Shown here: piece after piece, positions 16,760-22,701 of the stretch
Layout: the number at the start of each line of letters is the position of its first letter
Numbering within the stretch: the first letter of the stretch is position 1
From: a virus
Direction: 5' to 3' (one strand)
IMG/VR virus record: IMGVR_UViG_3300031951_000553
Span: 1 to 37,156 of that record
Length of the DNA: 37,156 nucleotides
The notes under the pieces: model-generated
Databases searched by the model: none
Seen by the model: the letters and a program-made list of their open reading frames with translations, nothing else
What the model was told of the DNA's origin: nothing
Position numbers and translations under genes: made by a program

Positions 16760-16916
16760 ACCACGCTACTTAATGGGAGATAATTACGCCTTAAGTGGAA
16801 TAGAGTTAGACATAGTTAAATGTAAAGAGTGCAAGTATGAGTATGATTATAGCGAGTATCATTCCTACACCTGCTCAGACTGCGAAGATAAAATGATTGC
16901 GAGGTTAAAGAAGTGA
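16752..16916 (+). CDS. Mini zinc-ribbon protein, 54 aa
   Basis: The product starts MPEPRYLMGDNYALSG and has CKEC and CSDC pairs flanking a Tyr-rich loop, then a short basic helix (MIARLKK). It overlaps the previous gene by eight bases and the next by GTGA. A CTTAAG core lies inside at 16790. A zinc-binding adaptor is likely; partner unknown. Confidence 0.5.
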   Translation: MPEPRYLMGDNYALSGIELDIVKCKECKYEYDYSEYHSYTCSDCEDKMIARLKK

Positions 16917-17140
16917 AACAATTCTCTGTGATTTACAATGTCAAAGGCACTAAGATTGTTGACATATATCTACCCGACGGTATCGAATTGCCTGAAAATT
17001 GGCAGAGCCTTACCGTTGAAGAGCAAGATGAATTCCTGTATACTAACCAATCTCATTCTGTCTTAAGAACAGAAGACCTAGACTATGGCAAAGTCTTTGA
17101 GATATGGGAGAATAAAGATGTTTTAAGGTTGGTTAAATGA
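16913..17140 (+). CDS. Small early protein with GTG start, 75 aa
   Basis: The product (MKQFSVIYNVKGTKIVDIYL) is acidic, aromatic and probably alpha/beta. GTG at 16913 overlaps the previous stop and its own stop overlaps the ATG of the WhiB gene by four bases, so whiB translation is probably coupled to it. A GTCTTAAGAA site lies inside (17060-17069). No family recognised. Confidence 0.5.
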   Translation: MKQFSVIYNVKGTKIVDIYLPDGIELPENWQSLTVEEQDEFLYTNQSHSVLRTEDLDYGKVFEIWENKDVLRLVK

Positions 17141-17379
17141 GCCTAGACATAGGCTTGTTGCCACCTGACTGGACTAAGAAAGCCTTGTGTGCTGAGGTTG
17201 ACCCAGTAATTTTCTTTCCTGAAGCGGGTGAGAAAACTGCGGACGCAAAAAGAATATGCAGGGCTTGTGATGTTAAGACCCAATGCCTTGAATATTCCAT
17301 AACCAACAACGAAAGGTTTGGCATATGGGGCGGACTAACGGAGTTCGACAGACGAAGGCTCAGAAGAGAAGCAAGTTAA
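17137..17379 (+). CDS. whiB: WhiB-like iron-sulfur transcription factor
   Basis: The 80-residue protein has the four family cysteines at positions 18, 41, 44 and 50 (C-x22-C-x2-C-x5-C), which bind a 4Fe-4S cluster. The G[IV]WGG turn follows (FGIWGGLTEF, about 61-70) and then the basic DRRRLRRE tail that contacts DNA. WhiB proteins bind region 4 of the main host sigma factor and redirect RNA polymerase; phage copies can alter host transcription. The family is confined to Actinobacteria and their phages, so this gene is the main host clue. It overlaps the preceding gene by four bases and the following transglycosylase-like gene by 55. Confidence 0.93.
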   Translation: MSLDIGLLPPDWTKKALCAEVDPVIFFPEAGEKTADAKRICRACDVKTQCLEYSITNNERFGIWGGLTEFDRRRLRREAS

Positions 17380-17783
17380 TAAGAAAACGGGTGGTGGCTA
17401 CGGCCTTGTTAGTCATCACCCTAATTTTTTTCCCTATACAAAAACTAACAGCACCACACAAATCCCCCACTCCTGAGCCTACAAAGGCTACAATGGAACA
17501 GAAGAAGGCTAACAAAGCCTTGGCTAAAAAGATTGCTTGGGTTGGATATGGGTGGAAAGATAAAGAGTGGGCTTGTCTTGATAAGATATTTTATAAGGAG
17601 GCAAAATATGACCACCTTGCAAAAAACCAATTGGGTTCAAGTGCATATGGAATTGGTCAACGTCTTAAGGAGAAAAGTAAAGACCCTATGACACAGTTGC
17701 TACACACTTATAAATATATCCAGCATAGGTATAAAACTCCCTGCTCTGCTTGGCGGTTTCATATTAAGAATAATTATTACTGA
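17325..17783 (+). CDS. Membrane-anchored lytic-transglycosylase-like protein
   Basis: A basic N-terminus (about 8-22) precedes one membrane segment (about 23-37), a Pro/Thr linker (45-57) and a C-terminal domain with WACLDKIFYKEAKYD, SSAYGIGQ (105-112), TQLLHTYKYIQHRYKTPCSAW and a final aromatic tail. This order, with Glu92 as likely catalytic acid, matches actinobacterial SLT-type transglycosylase domains that cleave peptidoglycan glycan strands. The predicted product is anchored in the membrane with the enzyme outside. The start at 17325 has GAAAGG upstream but overlaps whiB by 55 bases; a GTG at 17391 is an alternative. It lies in the early cluster, far from the endolysin, so a role in cell-wall modification early in infection or superinfection exclusion is possible. 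Confidence 0.7.
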   Translation: MGRTNGVRQTKAQKRSKLIRKRVVATALLVITLIFFPIQKLTAPHKSPTPEPTKATMEQKKANKALAKKIAWVGYGWKDKEWACLDKIFYKEAKYDHLAKNQLGSSAYGIGQRLKEKSKDPMTQLLHTYKYIQHRYKTPCSAWRFHIKNNYY

Positions 17784-17959
17784 TGTTTGACTTAAGAGGC
17801 GAACCAGCATTTGTATGTATCTGTGGGTCAAAGATGTGGAACCTAAAAGTAATGTGGGACACCGAGACTAGGCAGGTGGGAATGTATTTGTTAGACCAAG
17901 TATGTGATGAATGCGGGGCGATAGCCACCGCTCCGACAGAGATAGATGGGTGTGAGTAA
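17783..17959 (+). CDS. Small zinc-ribbon-like protein, 58 aa
   Basis: The product (MFDLRGEPAFVCICGSKMW) carries CIC near 12-14 and CDEC near 41-44, a split zinc ribbon. Its ATG shares a base with the previous stop (TGATG) and its stop with the next ATG (TAATG). A GACTTAAGAG site covers codons 3-5. Function unknown. Confidence 0.55.
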   Translation: MFDLRGEPAFVCICGSKMWNLKVMWDTETRQVGMYLLDQVCDECGAIATAPTEIDGCE

Positions 17960-18135
17960 TGCCAACTTATGAATATAGATGTAATCAATGTCAAGCACTT
18001 TATGTCTTAAGTAGAAGTGTAGATGAACGAAGCCACGAAGTTAAATGTGTATGTGGTGATGTAGCAGAAAGAGTTTTCAACTCTGTCTCTGTTCAATTCA
18101 AGGGCACAGGTTTCTATAAGACGGATAACAAATGA
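17959..18135 (+). CDS. FmdB-type zinc ribbon protein
   Basis: The product starts MPTYEYRCNQCQALY, has a second pair CVCG and ends VQFKGTGFYKTDNK. This is the signature of the FmdB / CxxC_CxxC small zinc-ribbon family, whose members are about 60-110 residues and are annotated as putative regulators; their molecular function is unproven. At 58 residues it is a minimal version. It is the last gene of the plus-strand cluster and ends five bases before the stop of the converging sigma-like gene. Confidence 0.8.
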   Translation: MPTYEYRCNQCQALYVLSRSVDERSHEVKCVCGDVAERVFNSVSVQFKGTGFYKTDNK

Positions 18136-18164
18136 AAGACCTACTCAGTTTTGCTTTCAGTTTT
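18133..18164 (+). terminator. Weak hairpin at the convergent junction
   Basis: TGAAAG (18133-18138) can pair with CTTTCA (18154-18159), followed by GTTTT. It would end the plus-strand cluster inside the 3' end of the opposing gene. The stem is short and AT-rich, so this is a weak candidate. Confidence 0.25.
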
Positions 18165-18827
18165 AGCAGGTTGTTTTTCGCCGTCACTATGATTTTCATT
18201 ATGCTTTTCTAGGTCAACATCATTGTAAGGTTTAAATCCACCAAGCCTACGAATTAATCTATTAAGTGCACGACGTTGTCTCATACGTGCAGTATCTTCT
18301 GAACCCAATTCAAGAGTATCGGCAATCAACTTATACTCTAATGACTCTGCGTGTCTTAAGAATAAAATCTTTCTATCTTCCTTAGATAGTTTCCAATAAG
18401 CATAATCAATCTCTATCATCATAGCCATAAGATTGCCACCTTCAGCAGGAGCAGAGGTTCCTTTGACACCACCTAAATCTAATTTATGTCCAACATTTAT
18501 CTCACCCCTTAAGACAGAAGGCAACAGAGCCTCGACCAAACCAGCCTCATAGTAGTATAAATCACTGGTTTCGTAGCCACTTGTGTTGGCTTTCCACTCC
18601 TGACAATAGTCTAAAGCGTGGTTGCGAAGAGAGCGATAGATTAAATTCTTTGCATCTTTGTCGCCAATCTTTTCCCACTCTTCTACCTTGTTGGGGTGTT
18701 CATAGAACCATTGGTATAAAGATTGTTTAATATCTTTTAGTTCAACCATCTGAAATTTCTTGTGATACTCAGAAGCAACAGCGTCTATCACATAATTCCA
18801 TTCTTTAATTTTATTCCAATCCATCAC
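18141..18827 (-). CDS. Sigma-70-like transcription factor
   Basis: Residues about 150-202 (YWKLSKEDRKILFLRHAESLEYKLIADTLELG followed by an ARMRQRRALNRLIRRL helix, quoted here as two parts) have the form of sigma region 4: a helix-turn-helix with the loop before an Arg-rich recognition helix. Residues about 35-95 (IKQSLYQWFYEHP; NLIYRSLRNHALDYCQEW) look like region 2. The tail (205-228) is acidic/lysine-rich. Size and order fit a small ECF-type sigma or sigma-like phage activator that would direct polymerase to phage promoters. GTG (18827) or ATG (18824) can start it; the former overlaps the upstream stop. It is the last gene of the leftward early operon. An ArpU-like regulator is the alternative. 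Confidence 0.65.
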   Translation of the reverse strand: MMDWNKIKEWNYVIDAVASEYHKKFQMVELKDIKQSLYQWFYEHPNKVEEWEKIGDKDAKNLIYRSLRNHALDYCQEWKANTSGYETSDLYYYEAGLVEALLPSVLRGEINVGHKLDLGGVKGTSAPAEGGNLMAMMIEIDYAYWKLSKEDRKILFLRHAESLEYKLIADTLELGSEDTARMRQRRALNRLIRRLGGFKPYNDVDLEKHNENHSDGEKQPAKTESKTE

Positions 18828-19213
18828 GATAATTTTATGCCTAACTCTAGTGGTAAAAAAGTAACTAACTTTGTCGTCTTTGATTTATCTTGAAACTCAG
18901 TGGTAGTAGGTAACCATTTCTCAACCCATTCTAAATCTTTAACTACTGTCTTAAGCGGAAAAGACCAGACACCAAGAGGCGTTGAGTTTATATACCAAGG
19001 TGTATAACCAAGAACATCTGCGGTCAAGACTAGAAAATCAAACTTCTTTCTTTCCAGTAGCAGAGTATCATAGTGAGTATTCCTAGACTTAAGTTCAATA
19101 AACATTTTATAATGACCGCTTGTGCAATCAAAACCATCATACTCTTTACTAGATTTTTCTAAGTCAGAGTAATGACCAGCCTTCAGCCAATCAAATAATT
19201 CCTGTTCTTTCAT
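18824..19213 (-). CDS. PD-(D/E)XK nuclease-like protein, 129 aa
   Basis: A small protein with the restriction-nuclease core pattern: Asp29 in GFDCTSGHYKMF, then IELK (Glu40, Lys42), followed by an amphipathic helix with LLLERKKFDFLVLTAD. This fits a single-domain PD-(D/E)XK nuclease that cuts DNA with Mg2+. Its target (branched DNA, host DNA) cannot be told. Its ends overlap both neighbours by four bases, within one coupled operon. Confidence 0.6.
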   Translation of the reverse strand: MKEQELFDWLKAGHYSDLEKSSKEYDGFDCTSGHYKMFIELKSRNTHYDTLLLERKKFDFLVLTADVLGYTPWYINSTPLGVWSFPLKTVVKDLEWVEKWLPTTTEFQDKSKTTKLVTFLPLELGIKLS

Positions 19214-19596
19214 TCTTTGCTATCCCATTGGCGTCTTAAGACTAAGAGAGCAATGATGGAGTAGTTAGCCATATCTTTGAACGAGTCTTCAAGGGACTCG
19301 TGTTGTGGGTTTCTACTGTTGTCAACAAGGTTATTAATCCTTGCAAGTTTATCGTGCATACGTACTCGCAATCCATTGATAGGTCCACCAGGTGACTCGC
19401 TGATATTCTTCGGGCCGTAATCAAGGTGCTTGCTGAGGAGCAGTTCTTCGAGTTCATTAAAGGTATCCTCTACATCTTTCTTGAATTGTTTGTTAAGAGC
19501 AGGGGAATCTTTAGTGTTAACAACAAGGTGTTTTGGTAAATCTCCTTCGAGTAAATTTGGAAACCTTGTTTTTCCAAGTGGGTTATAATCTGCCAT
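19210..19596 (-). CDS. Nucleotide-modification-associated (Nmad1/DUF1599-like) protein
   Basis: Residues about 48-108 contain LLLSKHLDYGPKNI, GLRVRMHDKLARINNLV, HESLEDSFKDMANYS: the KHxDYG, RxxDKLxRI and SxxDxxxDMANY blocks of the DUF1599 / Nmad1 family. The family occurs in phages and is associated with modified nucleotides; its all-alpha fold is related to MazG-type nucleotide hydrolases. A role in nucleotide metabolism or base modification is a reasonable inference. It overlaps the next nuclease-like gene by four bases. A perfect GTCTTAAGAC palindrome lies at its 3' end (19233-19242). Confidence 0.75.
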   Translation of the reverse strand: MADYNPLGKTRFPNLLEGDLPKHLVVNTKDSPALNKQFKKDVEDTFNELEELLLSKHLDYGPKNISESPGGPINGLRVRMHDKLARINNLVDNSRNPQHESLEDSFKDMANYSIIALLVLRRQWDSKE

Positions 19597-19602
19597 ATCT
19601 CT

Positions 19603-19974
19603 TCACTCTCCGCTTTCATTGGTAGGTTTTTCCTCTTCTAATAATGTCTTAAGACTATCATCAAAATCTTTTAATGCTGACTTAACCACCATTTCTTCTA
19701 TCAATTCTTCAATTGGTTCATAGCCATTCTCTGAAGCAAACAAAGTTACATAGGTTGACTGGGTAATTAACTTGACTTGTTCAGGACTATTGGCGTTGTT
19801 ATAAATAAATCTAAGCATTGAACCAAGCATCAATCTATATCCGCTAGGTAGTACTAGGTATGGGTCAAACTCTTCGTCGTCCTCTAGCAAGTGGTCAACC
19901 AATTCAAAGGAACTTTCAAAGACCTGACCACATTCCTTACAAGTATTATGAGGTGGCTGGTCTTCTAGGTTCAT
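19603..19974 (-). CDS. Acidic protein with zinc-finger-like N-terminus, 123 aa
   Basis: CKECGQVFESSFELVDHLLE (about 12-31) resembles the first part of a C2H2 finger (C-x2-C-x12-H), but the second His is missing, replaced by an acidic run. The rest is helical and very acidic, ending LLEEEKPTNESGE. It overlaps the TOPRIM gene by four bases, and a perfect GTCTTAAGAC lies at 19646-19655. Function unknown; a replication-associated adaptor is possible. Confidence 0.5.
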   Translation of the reverse strand: MNLEDQPPHNTCKECGQVFESSFELVDHLLEDDEEFDPYLVLPSGYRLMLGSMLRFIYNNANSPEQVKLITQSTYVTLFASENGYEPIEELIEEMVVKSALKDFDDSLKTLLEEEKPTNESGE

Positions 19975-20591
19975 TTATTATTTATCTTATTGTGAAAATA
20001 ACTGGCACCTTCTTGTACAAACATTGAGTTAACGTCGTGCCCATCAGGTAATTGAACAATAGTAACTGGTAATTCACGAGCAAGACTACGAGCAAACTCA
20101 GTTCCTGGTTGGTCTCCGTCTGCAAAAACAAATACTCTTTCAAAATCTGCTAACAATCTTGTGTAATGTTTCTTCCAACTATTAGCACCAGGAACACCAA
20201 TGCAGGGTATGCCTATACACATAGACATAGTGATGGTGTCTAGTTCTCCTTCACATACTCCTATAAAGTTTGTTGCTTTTTCAATATCAAGTACGTTGTA
20301 CATTCTAGTTTCAGCACCAGTTAAACCCATATACTTAGGTTCAATAGCAGGATGAAGAGCCCGAAAACGCAAATCGACAACGCCAGTCTTGGTAATATAC
20401 GGTATGGATAGTCTTCCTTTGTATGCTTCGTGTCCAACTTCAGGTTCCTCTACTACGCCTAATTGCGCCAGCCGTGCTATTTCCACTGGAATTCCCCTGT
20501 TTTTTAGGTAGTCTTCCGCCTGATAAATGTTTGCTCCGTAACTTTCCGTCGCCTTCCCCAGTAATTCTTTCTGCAATATGCTTTGCTTCAC
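19971..20591 (-). CDS. Primase, TOPRIM part
   Basis: The 206-residue protein has GVCEGELDTITM (Glu114) and VFVFADGDQPG (Asp158, Asp160), the TOPRIM Glu and DxD metal-binding signature that catalyses primer synthesis. Before it lies QAEDYLKNRGIPVEIARLAQ and GRLSIPYIT, typical of the N-terminal catalytic subdomain of DnaG-like phage primases. The frame opens with GTG at 20591 and overlaps the zinc-finger part by 152 bases in the +1 frame. GAAGGGG ten bases upstream may allow separate initiation. In many phages zinc finger and TOPRIM are on one chain; here the two parts probably act as a pair, or are joined by a frameshift. Confidence 0.8.
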   Translation of the reverse strand: MKQSILQKELLGKATESYGANIYQAEDYLKNRGIPVEIARLAQLGVVEEPEVGHEAYKGRLSIPYITKTGVVDLRFRALHPAIEPKYMGLTGAETRMYNVLDIEKATNFIGVCEGELDTITMSMCIGIPCIGVPGANSWKKHYTRLLADFERVFVFADGDQPGTEFARSLARELPVTIVQLPDGHDVNSMFVQEGASYFHNKINNK

Positions 20592-20820
20592 GTATGTTTA
20601 CCCCTTCTTGCTTACTAATGATTTGCAAACTGTTACCCTGCATTCCGCAGGCGAAACAGATGAATATATTATTGTTGAGATTAGCACTTCCCGACTGGTG
20701 AGTGTCGGAGTGGAATGGGCACTTGAGATTAACTTGCCCGTAGGTTTGTCGTATGTGTGCTCCGTAGTGTGTAAGTACTTCTCTGATACTTGGTAGGTCG
20801 TTATCATTTTTTATCACCAT
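20440..20820 (-). CDS. Primase, CHC2 zinc-finger part
   Basis: LKCPFHSDTHQSGSANL (Cys34, His37) and FICFACGMQG (Cys55, Cys58) form the CHC2 zinc-binding domain by which DnaG-type primases recognise template DNA. The best start is ATG 20820 (MVIKNDNDLP) with GAGAGGCAGG upstream, overlapping the previous gene by 17 bases. After about residue 95 the frame turns into a low-complexity basic end (SGGRLPKKQGNSSGNS), which looks like an out-of-frame tail over the TOPRIM sequence. This supports either recoding near 20510-20560 or a truncated protein. Confidence 0.75.
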   Translation of the reverse strand: MVIKNDNDLPSIREVLTHYGAHIRQTYGQVNLKCPFHSDTHQSGSANLNNNIFICFACGMQGNSLQIISKQEGVNIREAKHIAERITGEGDGKLRSKHLSGGRLPKKQGNSSGNSTAGAIRRSRGT

Positions 20821-21151
20821 ACCCTGCCTCTCTAAGCAGATTAACTGCATCTTCAAGTCTTAAGACTACAACCCAATCTTTAATTTTCTGTTCCCCCTGT
20901 CCGTTAAGTCTTAGGCAAACTAACCCAAGAATTCCATTCTTTGCACGTTCCTTTAATTGTGCAATAGCACTAGATGGATTAAACCCAGTTCGTGCTTTTA
21001 CTTCCCAATCAACACCAATACAACCAGTTATATCAGAGCCACTACGTCCTGCCCCCGTGCTTTCGGCATACGGAAATCCATTCTCCGCTAAGTACATAGC
21101 CAAAACTTTTTGACTACGATAACCTCTATGCTTACGGGATTGTGATGGCAC
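20804..21151 (-). CDS. Holliday-junction-resolvase-like PD-(D/E)XK nuclease
   Basis: The 115-residue protein has RKHRGYRSQKVLAMYLAENG, then GAGRSGSDITG (Asp40), and WEVKART (Glu50, Lys52): the order of archaeal-type and phage Hjc/VRR-like resolvases. These resolve branched DNA formed in replication or before packaging. A perfect GTCTTAAGAC lies at the 3' end (20857-20866). It is joined to its upstream neighbour by a one-base overlap and to the primase part by 17 bases, placing it firmly in the replication operon. Confidence 0.7.
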   Translation of the reverse strand: MPSQSRKHRGYRSQKVLAMYLAENGFPYAESTGAGRSGSDITGCIGVDWEVKARTGFNPSSAIAQLKERAKNGILGLVCLRLNGQGEQKIKDWVVVLRLEDAVNLLREAGYGDKK

Positions 21152-21345
21152 TAGTATGCACTCTTGTCCTTCTTTAGAATTCTAATAGCCCAATCTAATC
21201 CTTGATTAAGACCATCACCCCACTCATCTGTAGGTTTAATCTTTGCTTGTTCAATCTTATTAATAAAGTTTTGTATCTCTGCATTAACTTCAAGCAATAC
21301 AAGTTGTCGTATCTCTTGAGTCATATCATCTTCTTCTTGTATCAT
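21151..21345 (-). CDS. Small helical protein, 64 aa
   Basis: The start is the ATG at 21345 (MIQEEDDMTQEIRQLVLLEV), preceded by AAGGAGTAGT; an in-frame start at 21399 would run into the upstream gene. The product is one or two charged amphipathic helices with a Lys-rich end (ILKKDKSAY). It sits between the resolvase-like and the 159-residue gene. No family recognised. Confidence 0.5.
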   Translation of the reverse strand: MIQEEDDMTQEIRQLVLLEVNAEIQNFINKIEQAKIKPTDEWGDGLNQGLDWAIRILKKDKSAY

Positions 21346-21346
21346 A

Positions 21347-21826
21347 CTACTCCTTGAACTCAGTGACTGGCACTCGCCAGCCATTAATATAGGAATCATA
21401 CCATTCGTCCTTCATATACTGGGTAGGCGCAACGTATCCATATACCTCAACTTTTGAGTAGTAATCTGTATCTAATACCTTCGCCCCAAAAATCAATTTG
21501 TTTAAATCCTTTTCCCAAAAAGGAATAGATGTTTGTGTCCGCACTGACCTTACCTCAAACCTATCTCCAACATCGGGCAAGGATTGACGTCTGGTATGTA
21601 GGCCATTGGGGTACCAAGGGACATTCCAAGATGCGTTGTATTGCTTTGCTACTGCCCATTCACAAACATTAGCCCGCACATTAGATAGCAATTCGTGTTC
21701 CAGTTTTCCATCTGCTTTGCCTTGGGCATAGTTGGGTTTGTCAATCGAGCCAAACTTTGTAAGCCAACGCTCAGTAGCCAACATAGTGCACACACGTACT
21801 TCTTCCTGACTTAAGTCAACAATCAT
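21347..21826 (-). CDS. Possible PD-(D/E)XK-like protein, 159 aa
   Basis: EHELLSNVRANVCEWAVAK (about 43-61) is followed by SLPDVGDRFEVRSVRT (Asp85, Glu91, Arg93) and a strand-rich end with KVEVYGYVAPTQYM. The helix with a Glu, then D...EVR on consecutive strands, is the arrangement of restriction-nuclease-fold proteins, although Arg replaces the usual Lys. It may be a nuclease or a catalytically altered relative. It overlaps the ATPase gene by one base. Confidence 0.45.
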   Translation of the reverse strand: MIVDLSQEEVRVCTMLATERWLTKFGSIDKPNYAQGKADGKLEHELLSNVRANVCEWAVAKQYNASWNVPWYPNGLHTRRQSLPDVGDRFEVRSVRTQTSIPFWEKDLNKLIFGAKVLDTDYYSKVEVYGYVAPTQYMKDEWYDSYINGWRVPVTEFKE

Positions 21827-22608
21827 TATATGTTCTCAGGTATATCATCCATAAACATATACTCAGGATTAAAGGCTAACCACGTCAGTAAATTAGCGTT
21901 AGCGTCTGCTCTGCCGTATCTATTTTTGACAGGAGCAACAGCCATAGAAGTACCAACAACACCCAAAGTACAGATGAGAGCAGGTAGTTGTGCCACCTTT
22001 CCTTGAAGGGCGGAACGTGGCTGACAAGGGTCACCACTAACAGCCTCAGAAGTATGATGTAAAATAATGACAGCAGCATTAGTTGCACGAGCAAGATACT
22101 TTAACTCCTTCATAATCGCTCTCATTGAAGCGAACTCTTCGCCACCATCAGTAGCAATATCCATTAAGTTATCTACAAAGATAGCAACTGGAGGACAACC
22201 CCATAGTTCTTCAAAGGCTTGAACCTCTTCATCAATATCTTGTAGTGATGGACTAGATTCAAACGACCACACAATGTGTGAACCTTTAGCAAGTGTTGCC
22301 TTAGTCCACCCATAATCTGTATTCATTAAACCTTCTACATCAGTTTGATTCTTACCTGAAATCATTGAGGCAAGACGCATAGCCATAGTATGAGCATTGG
22401 TATCTGCTGATATATATAGGCTTGGTACTTTCATCTTTAATGCTAAGGCTAAAGCCAGTGTTGACTTACCGACACCAGGGGTACCAGCAAGCATAGATAC
22501 TTCTGCTCTACGTAAAATAATTTTATTACTATCAAATGCTCTGAACACAGAAGGTAGTGGTTCACCACCAATATCTGTTCTACCTACAGCACGAACAAGG
22601 GTTCGCAT
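21826..22608 (-). CDS. RecA/DnaB-type replicative ATPase (RepA-like)
   Basis: AGTPGVGKSTLALALAL contains the Walker A motif at 42-50. VAIFVDNLMDI near 143-153 is the Walker B strand, followed by a helix and IILHHTSEA, the sensor His segment of the RecA-fold helicase group. At 260 residues it is a lone ATPase core, as in RepA-like or phage helicase-loader proteins, without the DnaB N-terminal domain. Position upstream of the primase parts supports a role in DNA unwinding. It starts with AGGAGAGATTA before the ATG and follows a structured 93-base gap. No DNA polymerase is nearby. Confidence 0.8.
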   Translation of the reverse strand: MRTLVRAVGRTDIGGEPLPSVFRAFDSNKIILRRAEVSMLAGTPGVGKSTLALALALKMKVPSLYISADTNAHTMAMRLASMISGKNQTDVEGLMNTDYGWTKATLAKGSHIVWSFESSPSLQDIDEEVQAFEELWGCPPVAIFVDNLMDIATDGGEEFASMRAIMKELKYLARATNAAVIILHHTSEAVSGDPCQPRSALQGKVAQLPALICTLGVVGTSMAVAPVKNRYGRADANANLLTWLAFNPEYMFMDDIPENI

Positions 22609-22628
22609 TAATCTCTCCTATCTAGTAA

Positions 22629-22679
22629 TGGTAAGGAGACTCTAAACCGTCTCCCCATAAATTGAGAATCCCCTTACCA
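22629..22679 (-). other. Structured leader before the ATPase gene
   Basis: TGGTAAGG (22629-22636) pairs perfectly with CCTTACCA (22672-22679). Inside, GGAGAC (22635-22640) can pair with GTCTCC (22649-22654). There is no T-run on the minus strand after the stem, so it looks like an mRNA leader structure or processing site rather than a terminator. It fills most of the only sizeable gap within the replication operon. Confidence 0.45.
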
Positions 22680-22701
22680 ATATTTTAAAGTTCGGCTTGA
22701 A

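Larger units (their letters stand above)
13146..21817. repeat. GTCTTAAGAC palindrome family, 25 copies of CTTAAG in the early region
   Basis: CTTAAG begins at 13148, 13373, 13986, 13993, 14175, 14455, 14644, 14942, 15269, 15417, 15800, 16320, 16790, 17062, 17664, 17791, 18006, 18355, 18508, 18950, 19088, 19235, 19648, 20859 and 21810. The extended 10-mer GTCTTAAGAC is perfect at 13991, 14940, 16318, 19233, 19646 and 20857; most others keep one full arm (CTTAAGAC or GTCTTAAG). Outside this stretch only seven CTTAAG were found (219, 341, 2058, 11130, 25849, 26173, 34282). Copies lie between genes, across start or stop codons and inside genes on both strands. The pattern resembles the distributed repressor sites (stoperators) of some actinophages, but the motif differs and no repressor was recognised. 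Confidence 0.85.

Noticed and set aside
13146-21817. CTTAAG as a by-product of codon use or of a methylase site
   Set aside because: Copies lie in different reading frames, on both strands and between genes, with extended arms. No matching DNA methylase gene was seen. A restriction-related explanation remains possible but is not preferred.
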